From Hyphomicrobiales bacterium (GTDB lineage Bacteria; Pseudomonadota; Alphaproteobacteria; Rhizobiales; Rhizobiaceae), in contig UCNE01000020.1 of the NCBI GenBank assembly GCA_900473685.1, positions 18,733 through 82,732 of the forward strand: a stretch of DNA of 64,000 nucleotides, written 5' to 3'. Position 1 is the first letter of the stretch; every line of letters begins with the position of its first letter. This document shows, piece by piece, positions 27,121-34,596 of this stretch. Position numbers and translations under genes: made by a program. The notes under the pieces were generated by a model, which worked only from the letters and a program-made list of their open reading frames with translations, was not told the origin of the DNA and did no database searches.

Positions 27121-27966
27121 CTAAAAATTCACTGTGCGCCGGGCCGGTTCACGCCCCTCGATTACCTGCCGGACCTGCCGCCGGTCGCGGCGCAGGATGT
27201 CGAGGCAATCATTGCCGAACCATTCCAGCGACGCCTCAATCTGGGGATCGCTGGACACCTCGGAGAGAAAGCTGACGTAATCGACCGCGCCTTCGAACAA
27301 CGGCGTCATGCCGTCGCGGCGGCCGGCGGCGGCATAGACATTGGCCGGCTCGAAGATTGAAAGGTCGGACCGGTCGAGAATGTTCTTCAGATGATAGTGA
27401 CGGATAAAGGGCTTCATCTCGCGGTGCGCACTGACCGGATCGTCACCGCCCTCCCAGATGTGCAGCGTATCGAAGTTGATAGCGAAGAAGGGATGGTCGA
27501 CCTCGCCGATGAGCCGCATGGTCGAGGCGGCGGTATCCGCCAATGTCTGTGGATGAGTTTCGACCAGCAGATGAATGCCATAGCTGGCCGTGATCGCGCA
27601 GATATCGCGCAGGCGCTCGATAATCATTCGCCGGTCCTCTGCCGGGGTAGCAAGGCTGCCGCGATTTCCCGCAAATGTCCGGATTTTTGTTGCCCGCCAG
27701 CGGCGCGCCAGCCGGCATAGATCAACGGTCTTGCGGCGCAGCGTTTCCGGATCGGCGTCGATCGGCAGATAGTCGCTGATCATTGGTACTGATAGGCCAT
27801 AGTGATCCAGCCACTCCGCGTTGCGATCCGGCTGTGGCGCCAGATTGCGTGCATGCGCGCCCCAGAGTTCGATGCCCTGGAAATCGTTGGTCTGTGCCCA
27901 TGCGGCAATCTCGCCCAGCGAGATCAGATGGTGACGGAAGGTTATGGTGCAGAGCGATACTCTCAT
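27121..27966 (-). CDS. asbF: 3-Dehydroshikimate dehydratase, AsbF-type
   Basis: A 281-aa TIM-barrel of the xylose-isomerase-like/AP-endonuclease-2 fold. It reads very like Bacillus AsbF from memory: SLCTITFRHHLIS at the start, QGIELWGAHARNL, MISDYLPI, KIRTFAGNRGS, LLVETHPQTLADT, LHIWEGGDDPV, HYHLKNI, FEPANVYAAAG and a SLEWFG ending. AsbF converts 3-dehydroshikimate to 3,4-dihydroxybenzoate, the iron-binding group of petrobactin; metal ligands would be the Glu, His and Asp residues of these motifs. The start overlaps the AsbD-E gene in ATGA. Its presence is the strongest single sign that the cluster makes a 3,4-catecholate siderophore. Confidence 0.93.
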   Translation of the reverse strand: MRVSLCTITFRHHLISLGEIAAWAQTNDFQGIELWGAHARNLAPQPDRNAEWLDHYGLSVPMISDYLPIDADPETLRRKTVDLCRLARRWRATKIRTFAGNRGSLATPAEDRRMIIERLRDICAITASYGIHLLVETHPQTLADTAASTMRLIGEVDHPFFAINFDTLHIWEGGDDPVSAHREMKPFIRHYHLKNILDRSDLSIFEPANVYAAAGRRDGMTPLFEGAVDYVSFLSEVSSDPQIEASLEWFGNDCLDILRRDRRQVRQVIEGREPARRTVNF

Positions 27967-29279
27967 CGTACAGCCCTCTTCAACAGGCGGACTTCAACGC
28001 GCGCCGGAACGTTTTGTGCGCACCAGACGTCGAAGGCCTCGGCCAGCCTGGCTTTCAGTTTCGTCTCCAGCCGATCGGCTTCGTCGAGCCGTTCGAAGAC
28101 GGGGACCGCAAGCGCGCGGTCGCCGGTTTGGGACAGCTTCATACAGGCGTAGTGCAGCGTTTTCAGCGATTGAAGCAGTGCTTCGATCTCCTCGCACCAG
28201 GATTCAAATTCTGCCGCCGGCAGTTTCAATGCCCGCCAGAAGAAGGCGAAACCATGCTCGTAAGCATATTTGCGAATGGTGATCACGGGCAGTTCGCGCA
28301 CAGCCGCTGTCAGCTCTGAAAGCACTACGCCGCCGGTTCCATCCAGATGTGCCTTAACGATCGTGCGAACGGCATCAACGAGCGGATTCGTGTCGCCGAT
28401 AAAGCAGGCTTCGAAGAAGGCTTGCAGATCTTCCGGTTCCGGTGTTTTCGCCCCTGCCGTATCGAAGACGTAACCGCCGCCCACGGTGGGCTGCATGATG
28501 GCGTGAATGACCTTGTCCCGCGCGATTTCGCCTTCCCAGCGATAATCGGGATCGTGAACGAACCAGGTTTGCGGCTCGCTTGTTTTCTGCAACATCAGAT
28601 AATGCGGGAAGGGGTTCTGATTGAACTTGTTCTCGCGCTCCGGCAGGTGGAACATGTCCAGCATGACCATGACGGACCCGGTCTCGCTGCGGTTCTCGAC
28701 GAGGTCGAGCAGCGTGGCAAGGTTTTCGATCTTGGTCTTTTCAGCGTCGTACCAGTCGCTGACCGTGACGCCATAAAGCCGCTCGAACCATGCGCGCAGG
28801 AACTCCTGGCTGATCTCCGGCGCGTGGTAGAGAAGCTCGAAACGATCACCAACGGCGAATTTCGCGTCCCAGACGCCGAAGTAGAATGGCCTGTGGTCGA
28901 GACCCCGGCGCTTCAGGCCGTCGCAGACGCAACTGACGAAGCAATGAACCTTGATATCGTAATAGGCCTCTCCGTGCACGCCTTCGTCTGCAGTTCCGCC
29001 GGTGAGCGCGAACGCCGGCACGGCGATTGCGATATCCTTTGGTTCATAAAGTGCGACCAGATCGGCGACGATCTCGATGTCCTGTTTGGCGATGGCCTCT
29101 TCCGGAACGGACAAGCCATACTCCAGCTCCAGATTGAGGAAAATCTGCAGGATCAGCACGGAATCGAGATAGAGGTCCTCGTTGAGGCGGGCCTGAAGGT
29201 CAAAGCCATCCAGATGCGGATGCATCATCTGCTCGCTCAAAACCGTATGAATTGCGGTAAGGATTTCACTCTGCGTCAT
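27963..29279 (-). CDS. AsbD-AsbE fusion: aryl carrier domain plus DUF6005-type transferase
   Basis: A 438-aa two-part protein. Residues 1-80 are an acyl-carrier domain with the phosphopantetheine Ser in LYLDSVLILQIF (Ser40), matching AsbD. After a linker of about 25 residues, residues 105-438 resemble AsbE: VHCFVSCVCDGLKRRGLDHR, PFYFGVWDAKF, VMLDMFHLPERENKF and FVHDPDYRWEG. In Bacillus these are separate genes: AsbD is loaded with 3,4-dihydroxybenzoate by AsbC, and AsbE transfers it to spermidine. The frame is continuous across the junction, with no stop or start that would suggest two genes. Both ends overlap neighbours in ATGA. The fused architecture is the oddity of the cluster. Confidence 0.9.
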   Translation of the reverse strand: MTQSEILTAIHTVLSEQMMHPHLDGFDLQARLNEDLYLDSVLILQIFLNLELEYGLSVPEEAIAKQDIEIVADLVALYEPKDIAIAVPAFALTGGTADEGVHGEAYYDIKVHCFVSCVCDGLKRRGLDHRPFYFGVWDAKFAVGDRFELLYHAPEISQEFLRAWFERLYGVTVSDWYDAEKTKIENLATLLDLVENRSETGSVMVMLDMFHLPERENKFNQNPFPHYLMLQKTSEPQTWFVHDPDYRWEGEIARDKVIHAIMQPTVGGGYVFDTAGAKTPEPEDLQAFFEACFIGDTNPLVDAVRTIVKAHLDGTGGVVLSELTAAVRELPVITIRKYAYEHGFAFFWRALKLPAAEFESWCEEIEALLQSLKTLHYACMKLSQTGDRALAVPVFERLDEADRLETKLKARLAEAFDVWCAQNVPARVEVRLLKRAVR

Positions 29280-30556
29280 GATGCTACTCCGGAGATCTGC
29301 ACGGTAAATTCGCCCGCGGCATGGCGCGCCGCGACGTCACGGCGGCTGATCTTGCCGTTGGCCTGACGCGGGATCGCGTCGATCTGCAGGATTTCCATCG
29401 GCAATTGATGGCTGGCGAGATTGCCGGTGCACCACTCGCGCACGGACTGTGGCGCGACCGTTTCCGATGCGCTGAACAAGAGCGCCACGCGCTCACCGGC
29501 AAACCGGTCGCCCTTGCGGAAGGCAACAGCATCCGTGACGGCCGGCATGGCCATGACCGCGTCTTCAACATCCTTGGGATAGACGTTGAGACCGGAGACA
29601 TTGATCATGTCGTCCATGCGGGAGATAAAGACCAGCATGCCATCGTCCCTGATATAGCCGAGGTCGCTTGTATGGATGGTGAGGCCCTCTGCAGTCTTCA
29701 CCGCGATCTCGCCGGCGTTATCTGGGCTCGTTCCCGTCACGGCGCGCAGATGCGGCAAGACAAAGCCCATGTCCCCCGTCGCGGCGACGTTCGGGTTGAT
29801 GGCGATGCAACCGGATTCAGAGCAGCCATATTGCTGGAACATGTGCAGGCTTCGGGCACGGATCAGCGAGAACCAGGCGTCCGGCAATAGTGTTCCCGAC
29901 GTCATGGTCGCATGGATCTGCTCGCCGTCCGGCAGCAGGCGAGCCAAAGTGTGCAGGATCGCCGGGGACGAATAAAGCAGTGGGCGCTCGATGTCGCGCA
30001 ACACTTTCAGCAGGTATTTCGGGTTCGCGGTATTGACGATCACCGGCGTCTGGCCGCGCTTCAACGCCACGAGGATACCGCAGATCAGTCCGTACGAATG
30101 GGTCGTTGGGCAGGCGACGACTGGGGTCATGTTCTCTGGCTCGCGGAATGTCCGCACGTAGCTTTCGACCTCCGCGTCGATCTCGTCCCAACTCCGCGCC
30201 ACACATTTGGGCGCGCCGGTAGTACCGGAACTCATCTGCAGCAATTGGCCTTTCGGCGAGCCGATCGCTGGAGCTTCAAGCACTTCCGCCGCCAGACTGT
30301 TGTAGAACAGCCGGTCGCACCCGGCACCAATCGCGAGCTTGCGGGCAGCGGGATAGGGTGTGCCGGGATGGATCGGCAACACGCTCGCGCCGGCCCTGCG
30401 AATGGCGAAAAACAGCGTCAGCCAATCGATGGTCTCAGTAAAGCAGACCGCGTACCGGCCACCGTCGCGGGTCGAAAGCCCCACCTGTTCTGCAAGGCGG
30501 GCCGCGGCTTGTTCGAAATAGGCGTGGTCGTAAAGCCTGTCGTCGATCCGGATCAT
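29276..30556 (-). CDS. asbC: 3,4-Dihydroxybenzoate-AMP ligase, AsbC-type
   Basis: A 426-aa adenylate-forming enzyme. The ATP motif is LLQMSSGTTGAPKCVA, further core motifs are QQYGCSESG and TSDLGYIRDDG, and the C-terminal catalytic Lys lies in RQANGKISRRD. It is shorter than typical ligases, like Bacillus AsbC (about 410 aa). In the petrobactin pathway AsbC activates 3,4-dihydroxybenzoate and loads it on AsbD. Here it is encoded immediately before the carrier domain with a 4-bp overlap on each side, which supports that role. Confidence 0.92.
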   Translation of the reverse strand: MIRIDDRLYDHAYFEQAAARLAEQVGLSTRDGGRYAVCFTETIDWLTLFFAIRRAGASVLPIHPGTPYPAARKLAIGAGCDRLFYNSLAAEVLEAPAIGSPKGQLLQMSSGTTGAPKCVARSWDEIDAEVESYVRTFREPENMTPVVACPTTHSYGLICGILVALKRGQTPVIVNTANPKYLLKVLRDIERPLLYSSPAILHTLARLLPDGEQIHATMTSGTLLPDAWFSLIRARSLHMFQQYGCSESGCIAINPNVAATGDMGFVLPHLRAVTGTSPDNAGEIAVKTAEGLTIHTSDLGYIRDDGMLVFISRMDDMINVSGLNVYPKDVEDAVMAMPAVTDAVAFRKGDRFAGERVALLFSASETVAPQSVREWCTGNLASHQLPMEILQIDAIPRQANGKISRRDVAARHAAGEFTVQISGVAS

Positions 30557-32289
30557 GGCTTTCTCCTTCGTTGCAGCTGGTTCGAGGCCAAGGCGTTGGG
30601 TACCGTGTGGTGGTACTCAGGCTTCAGCGCGAGCAGCTTCCGCGTCATCAGGGATTCAGTGAGAATATGCGGCTGGTCGCAGCCAAGTAACGCCTGCCGC
30701 TCGGCGGCGTCGTGCTCTTGCGCATAGGTCACAAGCAGGCTTTCGACCCGCTGCCAGACCCGGGTTTCCGGCAGCCCGTAGCAATGATCGAGCAGATGAG
30801 AAATCTCGGCCAGATTGTAGACGAACAGCGTGTCCATCACCAGTTCGCGCAACGAATCCAGATTGTCGGTCCAGTAATACTGATCCGGCTCCGCCTGGCC
30901 GTAGAGCGGATTCAGAGACAGAAAATCCGGAGCGTTCTGCGGCTCGCGCAGATAAGCGGGGCAGAATTCCATGCTGTCGTGAAAATCACGCAGTATCAGC
31001 CGAACCGGCCAGCCGTCACAGTGAACGAGCAGCATATTCTGCCCATGCGCTTCCACCGCGATGCCATGATGGATGAGCAGATGCCAGACGGGCAGGACAG
31101 AGATTTCGAGCAGCCTGTTGATCCACGGCATCAGGCCGAAACGGCCGATCCAGTCGTCGGCAAATGGCTTCCCATCCGTCTCCACCATCATCAGGGCATT
31201 GAAGGGAATGATTGCTTCGCCCGGCAATAGCGTGGCCTCAGCGTTCTCGCGCCAGATCGCACCAACCTGGCCGGCAAGCGGTCCCTCGGCATCGGCGATG
31301 ATTCCGGCATATTCCTGCAGGATCGTCAGCGGATAGCGCTCATGGAAGAGCACATCGCCGGCAACGATGCCGCCGATCCAGCGCGAGAGTACCGGCGCCG
31401 TGCAGACCGAATGCGGCTCCAGCGTGCGCAGCGACGACGTGTTGATCATGTTCAGCGGCAGCTTGATGCTGGCGGCGAGCGGACGGTCCATGTTCAAAAG
31501 CGAGCGTACCGATTGGGTCGCCTTATAACGGTCCCCCAACGGGCCGAGGCAATAGGCTTCACCGGCAGAGATCCAGCTTGCAAACAGGTTTTCTGCGAGA
31601 TTGCGCCATTGCCAGGGATGCAGCGGCACAAGTCCGAACGCGTCTGCCGGCAGGTCAAGTTGCGCCTGCATTGCCGTCAACTGCGACCAGGTTTCCGGGC
31701 CAAGTTCGCTCTGCCAGAAAGCCGCCTCTTCGACCGGTAGCGCGTGGCGAAGATGCTTGTGGGCGACCAGCAGCCAGACCAGTTGAAAGGCCTTGCCGGT
31801 TTCCGGGCCATAGGCTGCGTGATCGGCGTCTGAAAATCCTGTCCTTGCCTTGTAGCAGGGATGATAGGGGTGCCCCTCATCCAGGGCTCCCTCAAGGGCC
31901 GCAAAAGACATGAGGCGGCGAGACCGGGGCGGGATGTTGCGCTCGTTCCATTCCGAAAAGGCAATCGTCTGCTTCAGTTCGCCGAGAAGCTTGCCCCGGG
32001 AGATTCCCGTGCCGGGCAGGGCAGAGACAAATTGCGCCATGGACGCTTCGCCCCAAACTCCATCATCGCCCTGAGCCTCAATCGAACCCGCCGCCGGACG
32101 GACGCGGCCGAAAGGCCCCACCGTTCCAGTGCAACGGTATGAGCGGCCACCAAGTGTCCAATGAAAATGCGTCCGTCCGTCCCGGACGTTTTGATGCGTA
32201 TCGATGACGCCTTCGTATAGAAGGGCCGCGACAAGCTGGCGCAACACCCGCTCGCCGGGTTGCCCTTTAAGATCAAGAGGCAATGGCAT
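30553..32289 (-). CDS. asbB: NIS siderophore synthetase, AsbB-type (IucA/IucC family)
   Basis: A 578-aa NRPS-independent siderophore synthetase. The family ATP-binding signature HPCYKARTGF is present (in EGHPYHPCYKARTGF), as are IKLPLNMINTSSLR and the VEAHGQNMLLVH motif. AsbB condenses a citryl intermediate with a second dihydroxybenzoyl-polyamine arm. The C-terminal FhuF-like part is intact. I start at the ATG at 32289 (MPLPLDLKG), which follows AAGGACA and overlaps asbA by 17 bp; a TTG at 32304 is possible. It is adjacent to a second, distinct NIS synthetase as in bacillus asbAB. Confidence 0.92.
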   Translation of the reverse strand: MPLPLDLKGQPGERVLRQLVAALLYEGVIDTHQNVRDGRTHFHWTLGGRSYRCTGTVGPFGRVRPAAGSIEAQGDDGVWGEASMAQFVSALPGTGISRGKLLGELKQTIAFSEWNERNIPPRSRRLMSFAALEGALDEGHPYHPCYKARTGFSDADHAAYGPETGKAFQLVWLLVAHKHLRHALPVEEAAFWQSELGPETWSQLTAMQAQLDLPADAFGLVPLHPWQWRNLAENLFASWISAGEAYCLGPLGDRYKATQSVRSLLNMDRPLAASIKLPLNMINTSSLRTLEPHSVCTAPVLSRWIGGIVAGDVLFHERYPLTILQEYAGIIADAEGPLAGQVGAIWRENAEATLLPGEAIIPFNALMMVETDGKPFADDWIGRFGLMPWINRLLEISVLPVWHLLIHHGIAVEAHGQNMLLVHCDGWPVRLILRDFHDSMEFCPAYLREPQNAPDFLSLNPLYGQAEPDQYYWTDNLDSLRELVMDTLFVYNLAEISHLLDHCYGLPETRVWQRVESLLVTYAQEHDAAERQALLGCDQPHILTESLMTRKLLALKPEYHHTVPNALASNQLQRRRKP

Positions 32290-34057
32290 GGCTTGTCCTT
32301 GCAACGGTCAGCGCTGCCGGCGCTCTCAAAGGATTTGGCACAGGACGGTACAGCGCCGGAGCATTGCCGGATTGCAGTTCATCGACATCGAACAGGCGTG
32401 TCGTCAGGTTGGCTTTCGAGGCGATGGTCGGCAAGTCGAGGACGTGCCGTGCGAAGTCACGGCCGGCACCGCTCATGGAGACCGCGCAACGTTCGAAATG
32501 TGCACGCATCATCCGCAACAGCTGACCTTCGTCGCACAGTCCGTCATGTCCCATACGGCTGATAATCGAAAAGACCTGGTTGACGATCAGGTAATAGGCG
32601 AACCTGTCACGGATCTCGGCTTCCGGGAAATAGAGCGAGGCAATCGTCTCAGTCTCGGGAACATGGCCACAAAGCAGGCTGCGGTAACGTTCGGAGAGGT
32701 AGAAGCCCTGATTGTCGCGATAGTAGCCGATCGTCGGGTAGCCACTGGCGATATCGAGCAGGCTGTTCTGCTGATGGGCCTCCAAAGCTATCCCGTAATC
32801 GTCGTAGAGCCGGATCAACGGCTCGACGGCGCAACTGAGGTAATGCTGGAACCAGGTGAGGGCGGCATCGGAAACCGGCTGCCGGTCACGGACGGCAATA
32901 TTGCGAACGAGGCGCTCAAGCCGCGAAGGCTCGCCCGGAACGGGATCGGCCGTCAGGGCGGCAACAGTGATGACGCCTTGCCCCCTGTCGCCGACAAACG
33001 GGTTCTCGCGCAAGATTACTTCAAAGCCACTTTCGCTTCGGCCTGGCATATCCAGCGTGATGTAGGCCGGATCCTGGATGATCCGGAAGTTTTTCGACCG
33101 CCGGGCAAAGCCGATCCGGTCAATCAGCTTGGCCATAGCAACGCCGGCTTCCAGCTCGTGGCGCCGGTTGAGGCGGATGGAATTGGTGATGCGCACCGGC
33201 AGAGAGAACTTCAACATCCAGTCCTCGCCGCCGTAATACACTGTGCGCACGGACGAGGTTGCCGTGTAGAGGGGACCGGCAGGTCCGAGATGGCGCAAGA
33301 CGCCATCCCGCTGCATCGCCCGGACGTCCGGATCCATCAGCAGCGCTTCGGCCTGGAGCGGATGCATCGGCAGCAGATATTCGTCCGCTCCCACCGCAAG
33401 GCGTTCGCCCGGCTCTGCGGCCAGCAAACGGACGATGTCGGGAGCTGCAACCGGCCGGGCCGAGGCATGCCGGACATGATCCCTCTTTGCTGCAAAATAG
33501 TGCAGCTTGAACTGGCCGCGCAGTTCCGGCGCATAACTTTCCTGCTGCCAGAAGGTCATGCCCTGCCGGCTCTTTGGCGTCGGGTGCAGCCAGTGGCCGA
33601 ACACCAGTGACTGCTCAGCCTCGATGAAATGATCTCCGAGAGCAGGGGCGGGCAGCGCTTTCTCGATGAACAGGGCGGTTTGCTGGTAGCTTTCCAGCAC
33701 CCGCATCAGCAGTTCCAGTTCGAAGCCGCGCAACGCATCGGCGTGGCCTTCGTCCGTCTGACGATAGGATTCGCGTACGAGGCTGTGGAGTGCAGACATC
33801 AGTTCGAGCATCCGCCAGGTCGTATCGGACGTGCCCCTGGACCAGACGCGGCCAAAATGGTGCGGTCCGCACAGGGAGGAAGAGGTGACTTCCGCGCGCA
33901 GGACGATCTCCTGTCCCGGCAACGACCATTCGATGCAGTCTGCGGAGCCGAGTGGTATCCTGTGCAAGACTGGAACCCCGCAATCCACCTCGCGCAGGTA
34001 GCAGTTTGCGAAACTCTGGAAGGTCGCCATTTCCGCGATTTGCCTAGACGATTGCAT
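32273..34057 (-). CDS. asbA: NIS siderophore synthetase, AsbA-type (IucA/IucC family)
   Basis: A 594-aa NIS synthetase. It has GHWLHPTPKSRQG (ATP-binding), LKFSLPVRITNSIRLNRRHE and EAHQQNSLL, all expected in this family, plus a C-terminal FhuF-like lobe. AsbA in Bacillus adenylates citrate and couples it to spermidine, giving the first amide. I use the ATG at 34057 (MQSSRQIAE), supported by AAGGATC eight bases upstream and by a length close to Bacillus AsbA (~600 aa). An in-frame extension to 34546 runs through the DUF2218 gene and is rejected. It heads the asbA-B-C-DE-F order. Confidence 0.92.
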   Translation of the reverse strand: MQSSRQIAEMATFQSFANCYLREVDCGVPVLHRIPLGSADCIEWSLPGQEIVLRAEVTSSSLCGPHHFGRVWSRGTSDTTWRMLELMSALHSLVRESYRQTDEGHADALRGFELELLMRVLESYQQTALFIEKALPAPALGDHFIEAEQSLVFGHWLHPTPKSRQGMTFWQQESYAPELRGQFKLHYFAAKRDHVRHASARPVAAPDIVRLLAAEPGERLAVGADEYLLPMHPLQAEALLMDPDVRAMQRDGVLRHLGPAGPLYTATSSVRTVYYGGEDWMLKFSLPVRITNSIRLNRRHELEAGVAMAKLIDRIGFARRSKNFRIIQDPAYITLDMPGRSESGFEVILRENPFVGDRGQGVITVAALTADPVPGEPSRLERLVRNIAVRDRQPVSDAALTWFQHYLSCAVEPLIRLYDDYGIALEAHQQNSLLDIASGYPTIGYYRDNQGFYLSERYRSLLCGHVPETETIASLYFPEAEIRDRFAYYLIVNQVFSIISRMGHDGLCDEGQLLRMMRAHFERCAVSMSGAGRDFARHVLDLPTIASKANLTTRLFDVDELQSGNAPALYRPVPNPLRAPAALTVARTSHAIAS

Positions 34058-34172
34058 TCTGTCGATCCTTGGCACGCGGCACGCAATGCCGCGCAATGGT
34101 TTTGCATGCCGTGCAACGCATTGAATTTTCTTGTCGAACGGGCGATGCCCAGGGGCGGATTTCAGGCGGATT
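34058..34172 (-). promoter_or_regulatory. Leader of asb operon with repeats
   Basis: The 115-bp gap between the DUF2218 stop and the asbA start carries several small repeats: GCGGCA (34076-34081) and TGCCGC (34087-34092) as an inverted repeat, TTGCA...TGCAA around 34102-34116, and two GCAATG copies. A tandem 11-bp repeat GGCGGATTTCA covers 34154-34175. No T tract or 31-bp FecI-type element is seen here, so the asb genes may be read through from the receptor or from a promoter within the gap. Confidence 0.35.
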
Positions 34173-34463
34173 TCAGCCGGTGGGTTGCCAATCGAGCGGA
34201 CCAGTATTTTCACGGAACGCGAACCGCAAAAGATGGTCCTCGACGACCGATTTGGTGTCGGCCAGATTGGCATCATCCGGAGATCGTACCCGGATATGCA
34301 GTCCGTCCGCCTGGGCTTGCAGATATCCGGTCCCGCACGAAAATTTGAGTTCGCCACGATCGTCCGCCTGGACGACATCGATCTTGTGGGCGAAATGCTT
34401 GCAGAGCTGGACCAGATATTTCTGGCCGTTTTCCGTTGCAAAACGGGTTTTCGCTTCTCGCAT
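34173..34463 (-). CDS. DUF2218 family protein
   Basis: A 96-aa protein of the DUF2218 type (AKTRFATENGQKYLVQLCKH, FAHKIDVV, then LHIRVRSPDDANLADTKSVV and DHLLRFAF). The function is unknown, but such genes commonly sit beside siderophore receptors in alphaproteobacteria. The ATG at 34463 has an excellent AAAGGAG site; an in-frame start at 34553 is rejected because the domain begins with MREAKTRF. It lies between the TonB receptor and asbA, so a linked role in iron uptake is plausible, although no enzymatic residues are obvious. Confidence 0.85.
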   Translation of the reverse strand: MREAKTRFATENGQKYLVQLCKHFAHKIDVVQADDRGELKFSCGTGYLQAQADGLHIRVRSPDDANLADTKSVVEDHLLRFAFRENTGPLDWQPTG

Positions 34464-34596
34464 CTGGAACTCCTTTCTATCGACCTTGGGGCAAGGAGGG
34501 TGGGGTGACGTTTGCAGCGGGTTTTCCGCAGGCACCCCACTCTCAATTTTCATCGCGCCGTCCTACCGGCGCTTGAACGCTTCCGGTATCAACCGA

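Noticed and set aside
32204..33610. Long plus-strand frame of 468 codons
   Set aside because: Antisense shadow of the AsbA-type gene, which carries intact NIS synthetase motifs.
34058..34546. N-terminal extension of the AsbA-type gene
   Set aside because: It would run through the DUF2218 gene and is not protein-like; the ATG at 34057 has a good ribosome site and gives family length.
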